A program made the translations under genes and the position numbers. The notes under the pieces were generated by a model, which did not search any database, was not told the origin of the DNA, and saw only the letters and a program-made list of their open reading frames with translations. This document shows, piece by piece, positions 37,372-44,691 of a stretch of 64,000 bases of DNA. Each line of letters opens with the position of its first letter. Position 1 is the first letter of the stretch. Source of the DNA: Methylocystis sp. (GTDB taxonomy: Bacteria; Pseudomonadota; Alphaproteobacteria; Rhizobiales; Beijerinckiaceae). Where the stretch lies: NCBI GenBank assembly GCA_016178015.1, contig JACOUB010000036.1, positions 62,001-126,000 of the forward strand, read 5' to 3'.

Positions 37372-37647
37372 TCATTTCTTCTTGAACATCTTGCACCAGC
37401 CCGAGGGATTGATTTCGCCCTCGATGAGCTTGCAGGACGAGGGCGGCTCGAAATGGACGCAGGCATCGCAACGCTGATCATTTTTTGGCGTGTTCTGGTA
37501 AGCGACTGCCTGTTGTGAGAGCTTGGCCGGAGTCCCTTCGACGCGACCTGCGGTTACACTCATGCCAAGCGCGGCGGCGCCGCCAGCGGCGAAGGTCAAC
37601 AACGAGCGGCGAGAAATCTCTGGTCGGGGTCGTGGTGCATCTGCCAT
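37372..37647 (-). CDS. High-potential iron-sulphur protein (HiPIP), Tat-exported
   Basis: 91 residues from ATG 37647, which has AAGGAGG. A twin-arginine signal (SRRSLLTFAAGGAAALGMSV) precedes a small domain with four Cys in the HiPIP order (RCDACVHF, SSCKLI, SGWCKMF) for a [4Fe-4S] cluster that shuttles electrons in the periplasm. Its electron partners are not in the window. A relaxed EcfG box sits upstream. Confidence 0.92.
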   Translation of the reverse strand: MADAPRPRPEISRRSLLTFAAGGAAALGMSVTAGRVEGTPAKLSQQAVAYQNTPKNDQRCDACVHFEPPSSCKLIEGEINPSGWCKMFKKK

Positions 37648-37736
37648 GGGTTCCTCCTTGGCGGCCGGCCGCTGTATGGGGCGACCGAAGCTCACACCTT
37701 GTCTCCTTCCGCCGACATTGCAAGACAAGAAAAAAT

Positions 37737-37761
37737 AACCAACGCCGTCGAGAGTTGTTCC
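37737..37761 (-). promoter_or_regulatory. Relaxed EcfG-type box upstream of HiPIP
   Basis: Minus strand GGAAC-N16-GGTT, with a perfect -35 and one change in the -10. About 90 bases before the HiPIP ATG. Confidence 0.4.
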
Positions 37762-37910
37762 TCCGCCTCGAAAAATGGCGTCGCCATTTAACCAGCGCCT
37801 GCAACACGCTTGAGGCGATCAAGCGCCCCGAGAAACGCGAAATGACGAACGGCGCCCCCCACAATTATCGGAGCAATTGTCAGGCGCCCGCCTATTTTCT
37901 TTCGAATAGG

Positions 37911-37935
37911 GGAACAACTCGCCGCGACTTTCGTT
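37911..37935 (+). promoter_or_regulatory. EcfG-type general-stress promoter upstream of csbD-like gene
   Basis: Exact GGAAC-N16-CGTT on the plus strand, 85 bases before the ATG of the exported CsbD-like protein. Confidence 0.7.
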
Positions 37936-38020
37936 ATCCCCCGTCGCAGTGTCGGCAGAAAGAGACGGCCACAGAGTGCTATGTCGTCGCTTTGGCGCTG
38001 ATCGACAGGAGTTATGCAAT

Positions 38021-38356
38021 ATGAAAAACATCATACGAACTAGCGTCGCGGTGTCGGCTCTTATCGCTGGAGCCGCGGTGGTGACCGCCCAAACACAAAT
38101 GGGAAAACCGCTGGACGGCGCGCTCAAGCAAAGCGGGGCGGTGCAACAAGCGGCAATGGATTGGGATCGCATCGAAGGAAACTGGAAGCAATTTAAGGGC
38201 AAGATCAAGGAAAAGTGGTCCAATCTTACAGACGATGAAATCGAAAAGATTGAAGGCAAGCGCGAGCAATTGGAGGGTAAGATTCAAGAACGTTATGGCA
38301 TGACTAAGGACATGGTTCGCAAGGAGGTGAATGAGTGGCTCAAGTCGCTCCAGTGA
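38021..38356 (+). CDS. Exported CsbD-like stress protein
   Basis: 111 residues. The N-terminus (MKNIIRTSVAVSALIAGAAVVTAQ) is a signal peptide; the mature part is a CsbD domain (WDRIEGNWKQFKGKIKEKWSNLTDDEIEKIEGKREQLEG). CsbD proteins are normally cytosolic general-stress proteins, so export is unusual. AGGAG lies 10 bases before the ATG. An exact EcfG box is upstream. Confidence 0.88.
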   Translation: MKNIIRTSVAVSALIAGAAVVTAQTQMGKPLDGALKQSGAVQQAAMDWDRIEGNWKQFKGKIKEKWSNLTDDEIEKIEGKREQLEGKIQERYGMTKDMVRKEVNEWLKSLQ

Positions 38357-38421
38357 TTTGGCGACGCCCCATTGCGACCGGATGAAAGGAGGCGGTCGGG
38401 CGGCGCGCGGCGGCCTCCGAA

Positions 38422-38673
38422 GGCCATGCGACGCGGCAAGTTAGCGATCGTATAGACGTCGGGCTGCTCGATCCGCGAAAGCTCGCTCCAGCCCACCGGC
38501 GTCGCGACCGAAGCGCTCTCGCGGGCGCGCAGCGAATAAGGCGCAATGGCGCTGGCGCTGCGTTCTCGCCGAGCAGTCTCGGCGCTCGCGGCCGCGGCAT
38601 AGAGTTCAACGCCGATCGAAACGAGCGACAGGCGCAGATATCCCTTCCTGTAAGCGCGCGACCGAGACGCCAT
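38422..38673 (-). pseudogene. Ku-LigD chimeric remnant
   Basis: From ATG 38673 the frame gives 33 residues matching the N-terminus of the intact Ku (RSRAYRKGYLRLSLVSIGVEL), then jumps at about 38575 into the LigD polymerase C-terminus (ERSASAIAPYSLRAR, GWSELSRIEQPDVYTIANLPRRM). DNA similarity also extends into the ku 5' flank (to about 38715). A deletion fused the start of a second ku to the end of a second ligD in the same gene order as the intact locus. Confidence 0.88.
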
Positions 38674-38851
38674 GACTCTGAACCTCGAGGTAGTACATAA
38701 CGCCATCGCCAGCGCGCCGGATTTGGACAGGCGGTCGAGGAAACGCTCGGAAACAGGCAGGGGTGTCAAAAATTTACACGCCTAACGACTTTGCATGCTC
38801 TCCAAGCCGGACGCCTACCTTTGCAAGGACCTAACTAAACATGGCGCAACC

Positions 38852-39160
38852 TTAGTCGGTCATGCATCGATAGAGGAACGACCAGCTTTTCCGCCTTGAC
38901 AGTTTTTGTGCTTTCGATTGTTTGCGGCAGATCGCCCATTTTGTCTTGTCCTTGGCCCACTCCTTCTGCGCCGCATTCCATTGCTCTTTTGTCCAGGTTT
39001 CGACTCGCGTTGCTGTGGACGGCTCGGACGATGTTGGCGCCGAAGATGCCGGTGCTGAAGTTGCTGCGGGCGGAGACGCCGGCGTTTTCGCGAAGGCGAG
39101 TTGGGAGGCTACGACCCCTGCAAGAGCGACGGCGCCGAAGGAAGCGTGAATACGTTTCAT
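38852..39160 (-). CDS. Small exported protein of unknown function
   Basis: 102 residues from ATG 39160 (in-frame upstream Met at 39235 is less likely). Signal peptide KRIHASFGAVALAGVVASQLAFA, an Ala/Pro/Ser/Thr-rich linker (about 25-50), then a basic Trp-containing domain (TWTKEQWNAAQKEWAKDKTKW) with two Cys. The WxKEQWxxAQKEWAKDKxKW pattern is repeat-like. No named domain. Downstream of DUF3096 copy B on the same strand. Confidence 0.65.
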   Translation of the reverse strand: MKRIHASFGAVALAGVVASQLAFAKTPASPPAATSAPASSAPTSSEPSTATRVETWTKEQWNAAQKEWAKDKTKWAICRKQSKAQKLSRRKSWSFLYRCMTD

Positions 39161-39331
39161 TGTCTCTTTCTCCATGGCGAAGCGTTGACGCGATACTGGT
39201 TGGTTAGAAACTCGTTTGTGGCTCTGGCGAATCAACAGCGACGTGTCTTGACCTACGACCTAATAGTGATCGCGGCTCTCTAGCCAAAAGAGAGACGAGC
39301 GAAATTTTAACGGCCTACCCCCGAGGTGGCG

Positions 39332-39475
39332 TCAACGAACCAAACCGAGCCCTAGAATTCCAGATACAATCAAAAAGATTGCGACAATGTAATTGAGGAG
39401 CTGGGGCATGATCAGAATGAGAATGCCGGCGATCAGGGAGACGATTGGCTGGAGATGCACGATTCCGAGAGACAT
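39332..39475 (-). CDS. DUF3096 small membrane protein (copy B)
   Basis: 47 residues (SLGIVHLQPIVSLIAGILIL, then NYIVAIFLIVSGILGLGL). About 39 of 47 residues equal copy A at 37105-37248, while the DNA is clearly diverged, so both copies are under selection. It ends GLVR exactly as copy A. Confidence 0.85.
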   Translation of the reverse strand: MSLGIVHLQPIVSLIAGILILIMPQLLNYIVAIFLIVSGILGLGLVR

Positions 39476-39797
39476 GTTGCGTGTGCTCCTAAAAGCATGA
39501 TCCTCGAAAAGCTACAAACTTTGCGGATAAGATCATGCGTTGAAATAAGGTGACGGAGCGAAATCGCAATTCGAGATCAGAGGATTTCGCTCCGGATGTC
39601 AGCGCCGCTGGCGCAAACTCCTTGGGCTATCTGATGACCAAGTCGACGCTTGCAATGTCATACGCCGCCAGGGTCGAAGATGACGTCGAATTTGGTTGAT
39701 TAGATTTTCTTAACGTCCTTTCGTAGCTGATCAGCTGAAATTCGCGTGAGAACGGCAACTGCAGCCTCAGCAAGGCCGTCATCCGGTGGAGGTAGGA
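39476..39797. other. Intergenic region with palindromic repeat
   Basis: Holds the repeat 39494-39593. The rest is non-coding; an AT-rich run near 39700-39720 could belong to a promoter for DUF3096 copy B, but no consensus was found. Confidence 0.4.
39494..39593. repeat. Rhizobiales-type intergenic palindromic repeat
   Basis: GCATGATCCTCGAAAAG pairs loosely with GATAAGATCATGCG, then GGAGCGAAATC (39555-39565) pairs perfectly with GATTTCGCTCC (39583-39593). Same AGCATGATC-type family as 23397-23509. Confidence 0.7.
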
Positions 39798-40190
39798 TTA
39801 GAGCCGGCGGAGGAAGTCGTCGATTTCCTTCTTCGCCCGCTCCTTGTCGTGGCCATATAACTCCTGCAGCTTGCCCTCGAGCCGCTCGCGCTTGCCATTG
39901 ATCAGTGCCAAATCGTCGTCCGTCAACTTAGCCCACTTCTCCTTGATCGTTCCGGTGAACTGCTTCCAGCTGCCTTCGATATTATCCCAGTTCTTGAAGC
40001 GGCCGAGGAAGTCGTCGATTTCTTTCTTCGCCTGCTCCTTGCCATGACCATATAACTCCTGCAGCTTGCCCTCGAGCTGCTCGCGCTTGCCATTGATCAG
40101 GGCCAAATCGTCGTCCGTCAACTTGGCCCACTTCTCCTTGATCGTTCCGGTGAACTGCTTCCAGCTGCCTTCGATATTATCCCAGTCCAT
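39798..40190 (-). CDS. Tandem double CsbD-domain protein
   Basis: 130 residues made of two CsbD domains with a 65-residue (195-bp) period; each reads WDNIEGSWKQFTGTIKEKWAK then LTDDDLALINGKRE. The halves differ at only a few residues and bases, so the duplication is recent. CsbD proteins are general-stress proteins of unknown mechanism; most are single-domain. It follows the DUF1328 gene by 61 bases and is probably driven from the same EcfG box. Confidence 0.9.
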   Translation of the reverse strand: MDWDNIEGSWKQFTGTIKEKWAKLTDDDLALINGKREQLEGKLQELYGHGKEQAKKEIDDFLGRFKNWDNIEGSWKQFTGTIKEKWAKLTDDDLALINGKRERLEGKLQELYGHDKERAKKEIDDFLRRL

Positions 40191-40251
40191 GACCGACTCC
40201 TCATCTTTTCTTGGTTGAAGGAATGCGGCGCCAATGAAACGTCGGTAAATT

Positions 40252-40413
40252 TTATGATCGTCTGATAATGCCAGCGGCTAACGAGACGACGAAGAGCACG
40301 ATGGCGATCCAGAAGAGGAGGCGTGCGCCCTCCATGGCGACGCCTGCGACCCCAACGAAGCCGAAGAGGGCGGCGACCAACGCGACCACCAGAAACAAGA
40401 TTGCATAATGCAA
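40252..40413 (-). CDS. DUF1328 (UPF0391) small membrane protein
   Basis: 53 residues, TTG start at 40413 (LHYAILFLVVALVAALFGF then ARLLFWIAIVLFVVSLAAGII), matching the length and two-helix layout of the UPF0391 family. An exact EcfG box lies 50 bases upstream. Function unknown; commonly stress-induced. Confidence 0.88.
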   Translation of the reverse strand: MHYAILFLVVALVAALFGFVGVAGVAMEGARLLFWIAIVLFVVSLAAGIIRRS

Positions 40414-40462
40414 AAGACCACCCACGACCGGTCTCCCAAATTTCCATTCCGGACGTCGAGTA

Positions 40463-40487
40463 AACGCGCCTAGGCTGTAGTGGTTCC
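40463..40487 (-). promoter_or_regulatory. EcfG-type general-stress promoter upstream of DUF1328/csbD pair
   Basis: Minus strand exact GGAAC-N16-CGTT, about 50 bases before the DUF1328 TTG start. Confidence 0.7.
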
Positions 40488-40694
40488 ACATAGACGGATG
40501 TGACGCTTACGAGCGAAAATACAACCGCTCAAGCGAGAAAAACCGCGCTGATGCGTCTCCTTTTCCACCCGAGATTACCAGAAGGTTCCCTTCTGATAGT
40601 CCCCGCAGGTGGCGCATCATCAATCTAAGGACGGTAGCGGCCGAACAGGACAAAGACAGAAAGCGTCCATGGGGGCGCACGGTCAAGGTAACGC

Positions 40695-40907
40695 CTAGAG
40701 GCGAGCGATCTCGTTGACGATCTTGCTCACGCTGCAGCAGCGGCCGCGCGCCGGGTGTCCGTGACCAATGCTCGAAAAGCACGGTGTGTCCTTGCTGAAA
40801 TGGGCGGTGATCTCAACGCCATGCTCCTGTGGCGAGGCGATGAGCGGCTCGCTCGTTGTTGGCGACAACATGGCGGACGTGAAGATGGCAATATCGAAAA
40901 GCTTCAT
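40695..40907 (-). CDS. Hypothetical protein (70 aa)
   Basis: ATG 40907 (MKLFDIAIFTSAML) to TAG, with high third-position GC and a polar C-terminus containing three Cys (TPCFSSIG, GRCCSVSKIVNEIARL). No family recognised. The segment PLIASPQEHGVE is encoded by the 37-bp repeat that recurs at 42191-42227. It may be a fragment of a longer decayed gene. Confidence 0.35.
   Translation of the reverse strand: MKLFDIAIFTSAMLSPTTSEPLIASPQEHGVEITAHFSKDTPCFSSIGHGHPARGRCCSVSKIVNEIARL
40812..40848. repeat. 37-bp exact repeat, copy 1
   Basis: Begins CTCAACGCCATGCTCCTGTG and is identical over 37 bases to 42191-42227. The copies are direct repeats 1.38 kb apart, flanking the hydrolase remnant and the DUF6496 gene. 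Confidence 0.85.
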
Positions 40908-41107
40908 CAGTTCGACGCAGCCATTTGCGCGGCGATGACGTTGAAGTCTTCTTATGCTGAATTCATCACGGCGGTTCACTCGTGCGTGACCGAGCGTTTG
41001 CAGGCGGCTGGCGTTGTCGTCGAAGGAAGGCGCGCCGCGCTGGTCGTCGAGGCCGTGCACGAGGTAGCTCAAGATACGATTGTGGGCTTGGCCGTGATGG
41101 CCTTGCA

Positions 41108-41400
41108 TCTGTAAAAGGTCACGTCGCCGAGGCGGTACACGCCGCCGTTCGCGTCGTCCGCGGCCGTCGTCTCGCGGGGCGGGCGGCCCGATCTTGCGGC
41201 GCTGTTCCCGCGGTGCATTCAGGCGTCGACCTTGCTCATTGTCGGAGGCGCGGACACGCAGGTGATCGCGCTGAACTGTTCGGCGTTTGCTACGCTCCGT
41301 TGCGAGAAGGACCCTGGCGATCGTCCCGGCGCGACATATCTTTATCGAAGAGCCCCGGCGCGCTGGACGAATTCGCGGATCTCGCGCTCGTCGGCGTACG
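41108..41400 (+). pseudogene. Remnant of a dienelactone-hydrolase-like alpha/beta hydrolase
   Basis: The frame gives AVVSRGGRPDLAALFPRC, then STLLIVGGADTQVIALN, the Asp-containing C-terminal region typical of DLH-family hydrolases (often fused to phosphoribosyltransferases). After the codons for ATLRCEK the frame shifts to EEPGALDEFADLAL, the normal family ending. The N-terminal two thirds with the nucleophile are missing. Confidence 0.7.
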
Positions 41401-41507
41401 GCCGGAACCAGGATCGGTCATTGGCGCGTTGGGGAACCTTGTAGGGTCGCCTCAGCGCACCTCGCAACCCGGACGGCTGTTGCGACCCCGAATGGGAGGA
41501 ATGGACC

Positions 41508-42056
41508 ATGCCGAAAAAGGCAACCATCGAGAAGGCCCGAAATGCCAAGCGCGAAGGCAAGGCGCCGACCACGCAAGCCGGCGAGTTCGTCCACGAAGAG
41601 ATCGAGAAGATCCGCCGCGGCGAGCACGGTGCGCGCTCGCCGCAGCAGGCGATTGCCATCGGACTTTCCGAGGCAAGACGCGCGGGCGTCGACCTGCCCC
41701 CGCCCAAGAAAGGCAAGGCCAAGGAGAGCACTCGGAAGAGCGCCGAATATGCCTATGAGGCTGGCCAGGGCGAACGGGAGACGAAGCGCCGCCCGCGGGT
41801 CTCGCGTGCCGTCTCGAAGGTCCTCGAGCACGAGCCGAAGAGCGCAGCGTCACACGAGGCGCTCTCGCGGCAGGCCAAGCGCGCCGCCGCACGGCGGTCC
41901 AGCGAGGAACGTGCCGCCGCCGCGGAGAAAGCCGCCGAGACGAAAGGCCCTTCTCGCCGTTCCGCCGCCGCGCGGAAGGCAGCGCAGACCAAGGGTGCCC
42001 GCGGTCGAAAGGAGGCCGCGCAGAAGGCTGCAAAAACGCGTGCACGCCGCGCATAG
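41508..42056 (+). CDS. DUF6496 protein with Lys/Ala-rich histone-like tail
   Basis: 182 residues, very basic. Residues 1-65 (KARNAKREGKAPTTQAGEFV, GARSPQQAIAIGLSEARRAGVDLP) match the DUF6496 domain; the remainder is an Ala/Lys/Arg-rich repeat region (KAAETKGPSRRSAAARKAAQ) like histone H1 tails, so DNA binding is likely (inference). GGAGGA precedes the ATG. Related proteins are often near stress genes. Confidence 0.85.
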   Translation: MPKKATIEKARNAKREGKAPTTQAGEFVHEEIEKIRRGEHGARSPQQAIAIGLSEARRAGVDLPPPKKGKAKESTRKSAEYAYEAGQGERETKRRPRVSRAVSKVLEHEPKSAASHEALSRQAKRAAARRSSEERAAAAEKAAETKGPSRRSAAARKAAQTKGARGRKEAAQKAAKTRARRA

Positions 42057-42425
42057 TGCAGGCGGCCGCTCGACCCGAAGTCGGATTCGCCCATAGTAGC
42101 GGGGAAGGCCTCGAACGAAACGGCGCGAGCCGTCGAGGAGAGGATGGAGCGAAGGGGCGGAACTAAGGAGAATGCGGACCAGCAAACCACCTCAACGCCA
42201 TGCTCCTGTGGCGAGGCGATGAGCGGCGCGCTCCTCATTGGCGAGCGCAGAGGTGCTCATCTGCACCAAGGGCGGGGCGCCCATGGCGGGTCTAAGACGA
42301 CGCCGGGCTGGGAATGGCGAACAGCGCTGATGGTCGGCGTCGACTGGGAATGTTAGATTTCGCGACCATATTGTCGAATCCTGACGCGGCCCTTCGAAAA
42401 TTTCCGCGGGTTGCGGAGTCCATAC
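42057..42425. other. Non-coding region with second repeat copy
   Basis: No gene seen. Holds the 37-bp repeat copy at 42191-42227. Confidence 0.4.
42191..42227. repeat. 37-bp exact repeat, copy 2
   Basis: Identical to 40812-40848 and in the same orientation. Beyond the 37 bases similarity fades. Confidence 0.85.
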
Positions 42426-42450
42426 GGAACGCGCCAAAGACCAACGCGTT
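42426..42450 (+). promoter_or_regulatory. EcfG-type general-stress promoter upstream of exported Pro-rich protein
   Basis: Exact GGAAC-N16-CGTT on the plus strand, about 30 bases before the ATG at 42481, which allows a very short leader. Confidence 0.68.
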
Positions 42451-42480
42451 GGAAACGGCATATTCGAGGAGAAGGACGCG

Positions 42481-42837
42481 ATGAGAGCCGATTTCTTTCC
42501 TGTTGTCGCGGGGGTGTTCGCGCTTGCGGCTGGAGTCGTTCAGATCGTGCCAGCCGATCCGGGCGGCTACCGGACAATTGCGGAAAAGGATGGGCCGCGG
42601 CCCCAGAATGTGCCCCAAGACGAGGCGCCAAAAGTTGGGTCGCAAGGTCATGAGAAGAACTCCGGCACTAACAAAAGCCTGAGCGAAAAACTGAACAAGG
42701 GCAAGGGCGTCATCAAGCCGGAACAAGGCGTTGATCCGGGGATAGTGAAGCAGGCGCCAGTGCCCAATCCCAATTCGACGCCTGTTATTATTCCGCCTGG
42801 GACACCCGGCGGCCCGCCTGGACCGGAGCCAAAATAG
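42481..42837 (+). CDS. Exported Pro/Gly-rich protein
   Basis: 118 residues. Signal peptide-like start (RADFFPVVAGVFALAAGVVQI), then a polar region with SLSEKLNKGKGVIKPEQGVDPGI and a closing PVIIPPGTPGGPPG. This SLSEKL...VIKP...PPGTPGG pattern is a recurrent small exported protein of Rhizobiales with unknown function. GGAG precedes the ATG. Confidence 0.75.
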   Translation: MRADFFPVVAGVFALAAGVVQIVPADPGGYRTIAEKDGPRPQNVPQDEAPKVGSQGHEKNSGTNKSLSEKLNKGKGVIKPEQGVDPGIVKQAPVPNPNSTPVIIPPGTPGGPPGPEPK

Positions 42838-43341
42838 CACGGGAGCGGGAAAAAGCTGGGGGTGACAATGATCCGAAAGCCCCGACGCCAACTCGGTTTA
42901 GGTTCTTGGGCGGGGTCTAATCCGGCGTCATTGTCGAGCGTTACCACGGCCTTCGTCGGCGCGCCTCGATCAACCCCGGACGGTACCTTCGCTCCAGATG
43001 CAGTATCTTCGAAAATCCGCGGCGCGCAGCGTGTCGAGTTGAAGAGCGATTCCTGCCCGTCGGTCGAAACCCGTGCATAACCGATCCGCGCCATTGCGAT
43101 TCTCCCGGACGCGTCCGCTTTCTTGTCCGACAATCATTCTGTCCAGCTTCCCATTGTCGAGCATGTTTCCGGACAGATCGGCGATCGTCCAGAAAAGGAT
43201 CGGGTTACCGGACAAATCTGACCGAGAGCTTGAGGGCGCCGAGCAGATTGCAGCGCGCTGAGATTGCGATGGCGCTCTCGCCGCCTTTGGTTCGCCACGC
43301 GGGCTGCACGGCTAAAAGAGTACTTTCATTATTCTTGTATT
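42838..43341. other. Non-coding region with serine-recombinase scrap
   Basis: Contains the recombinase remnant (42900-43094) and the upstream region of the toxin-antitoxin operon. No intact gene. Confidence 0.45.
42900..43094 (-). pseudogene. N-terminal remnant of a serine recombinase (resolvase/invertase)
   Basis: From ATG 43094 the frame reads MARIGYARVSTDGQES, the N-terminus with the catalytic Ser of the resolvase family, but a one-base loss in the following codons shifts LQLDTLRAA into another frame; it returns as RIFEDTASGAK. The rest of the catalytic domain and the HTH are gone. Confidence 0.85.
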
Positions 43342-43358
43342 TGCTGTATATTACAGCA
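43342..43358. promoter_or_regulatory. Palindromic operator of the toxin-antitoxin operon
   Basis: TGCTGTA-TAT-TACAGCA, a perfect 7-bp inverted repeat 20 bases before the antitoxin ATG, overlapping an AT-rich promoter-like stretch. Phd/YefM-type antitoxins bind such sites to repress their own operon. Confidence 0.7.
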
Positions 43359-43377
43359 TTCAAAAGAGGCCAGCACC

Positions 43378-43629
43378 ATGACCCAATTCTCGACAAGCGA
43401 CCTGTCGCGCAAATCCGGCGACCTCATCGCCGAAGCATTGCGCCACCCAGTTACGATCACGCAGCGGAACAAGCCTCGCCTCGTGCTCTTGAGCATCGAA
43501 GACTATCAGCGCCTCAGGAAGGGCGCCGATCCGCGCAAGGCTCACACGCTCGACACCATGCCTGACGACCTTTTCGAAGGCGCGAAAGCGGCTCTTGACG
43601 CTTACGAACAACAAACAGAAACGCCATGA
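43378..43629 (+). CDS. Phd/YefM-type antitoxin of a PemK-like module
   Basis: 83 residues. N-terminal DNA-binding fold (SDLSRKSGDLIAEALRHPVTITQRNKPRLVLLSIEDYQRL), then a toxin-binding tail (MPDDLFEGAKAALDAYE). AGAGG precedes the ATG. Its TGA overlaps the toxin ATG. It carries an upstream palindrome at 43342-43358. Confidence 0.85.
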   Translation: MTQFSTSDLSRKSGDLIAEALRHPVTITQRNKPRLVLLSIEDYQRLRKGADPRKAHTLDTMPDDLFEGAKAALDAYEQQTETP

Positions 43630-44042
43630 GCTACGACGACCTCACGACTGGCGCCGTCATCCGGTACCCCTTTTTGTGGGCGCGCGAGGCTGACGCAGGC
43701 GAGACCGAAGGCCGCAAGGAGCGCCCCGCCGCTGTTGGCTTCCGCATCCCACGCCCCGACACTGGCGATATTCTGTTACTGTTCCCGATTACCACGAAGG
43801 AGCCGGCGCCGTCGCGGTTCTTCGCGGAAATCCCACTCACCGAAAAACGACGCGCCGGCCTCGACACTGTTTCGCGCCTTTGGCTTATCCTCGACGAGTT
43901 TAACGAGGATGCCATAGGCGGGTCTTTTTACCTTGAACCTGATCCGCCATTGGGCCGATTCAGCCGCGCGTTTTTCTTGCCGCTCATGCGCCAATTCATC
44001 GATCGGCGCGCGAAATTGCGTTCCGTTCGCCGCCACGACTAG
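43626..44042 (+). CDS. PemK/MazF-like toxin (putative)
   Basis: 138 residues, starting in the antitoxin stop (ATGA). The N-terminal DLTTGAVIRYPFLWAREADAG and RPAAVGFRIP resemble the first strands of PemK/MazF endoribonucleases; LLFPITTKEP and RLWLILDEFNEDAIGGSFYLEP follow. The match is partial and the protein is longer than typical MazF, so the toxin class is an inference from operon context and fold pattern. Confidence 0.65.
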   Translation: MSYDDLTTGAVIRYPFLWAREADAGETEGRKERPAAVGFRIPRPDTGDILLLFPITTKEPAPSRFFAEIPLTEKRRAGLDTVSRLWLILDEFNEDAIGGSFYLEPDPPLGRFSRAFFLPLMRQFIDRRAKLRSVRRHD

Positions 44043-44067
44043 CGTCGCATCGCAGAGCGCCGCTGAT

Positions 44068-44691
44068 TTATGCGGCGACCGCGCCGCCGTGCTCGTTCAG
44101 CGGCGTCGCTTCACGCTGCGGCTTGGGTCGTTCGGCGGGGCCCGGTTTGCGGAGCGCCTCGTAAAGCGCGGTCTTCCCGATCTTGAGTCGCATCGCCGCC
44201 TCGCGCACTCTGAGCCCTTTCGCCAAGAGCGCCTTGGCGCGTTCCAGCTTGTCCGCAGTGACCACGGGTTTTCGCCCGCCGCGCCTTCCACGCGCGATAG
44301 CGGCCGCGAGACCGGCGCAGGTGCGTTCACGGATGAGATCGCGCTCGAATTGGCCGAGCGCGCCGAACACATGAAAGATAAGACGACCGCCGGGCGTAGT
44401 CGTGTCGATCGATTCCGTGAGCGATCGCAATCCAGCACCGCGCTTGTCCAACTCGCTCACGGTCTCGATCAGGTGTCGGAGCGAACGTCCGAGGCGGTCG
44501 AGCTTCCAGATGACGAGGACGTCGCCCTCTCGAACATAGGCCAGCGCCTCGATCAAGCCCGGTCGATCGGCCTTCGCTCCGGATGCTCGATCCTCGAAAA
44601 TCCGAACACAACCGGCGGCGCGCAGCGCATCGAGTTAAAGCGCGATTTCCTGCCCGTCGGTTGAAACCCGTGCATAACCGATCTTCGTCAT
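44068..44691 (-). pseudogene. Frameshifted serine recombinase (Tn3/Hin-type resolvase)
   Basis: From ATG 44691 the frame reads KIGYARVSTDGQEIAL; a deletion of two bases right after it moves the rest ([26 protein letters not shown]) to another frame. The following 162 residues are intact: [38 protein letters not shown] and a C-terminal HTH ([20 protein letters not shown]). One lesion separates it from a full-length gene of about 200 residues. Confidence 0.88.

Larger units (their letters stand above)
37648..38020. other. Divergent regulatory region between HiPIP and csbD-like gene
   Basis: No gene. Carries two stress-type boxes: a relaxed one for HiPIP on the minus strand (37737-37761) and an exact one for the CsbD-like gene on the plus strand (37911-37935). 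Confidence 0.6.
40488..41107. other. Degenerate region
   Basis: No recognisable intact gene. A possible 70-residue minus-strand gene (40695-40907) and one copy of a 37-bp repeat are listed separately. A minus-strand frame near 40920-41108 has coding-like third-position GC but no start or family, so it may be a gene fragment. Confidence 0.4.

Noticed and set aside
40755-41114. Plus-strand ORF of 119 residues
   Set aside because: Third-position GC favours the opposite strand in most of it; no family.
41430-41500. Possible EcfG box upstream of the DUF6496 gene
   Set aside because: GGAAC is present near 41430 but no CGTT lies at 16 or 17 bases; motif rejected.
40982-41758. Plus-strand ORF of 258 residues
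   Set aside because: Crosses the hydrolase remnant and the DUF6496 gene in the wrong frame.
42144-42356. Small plus ORF next to the 37-bp repeat
   Set aside because: No family, no ribosome site.
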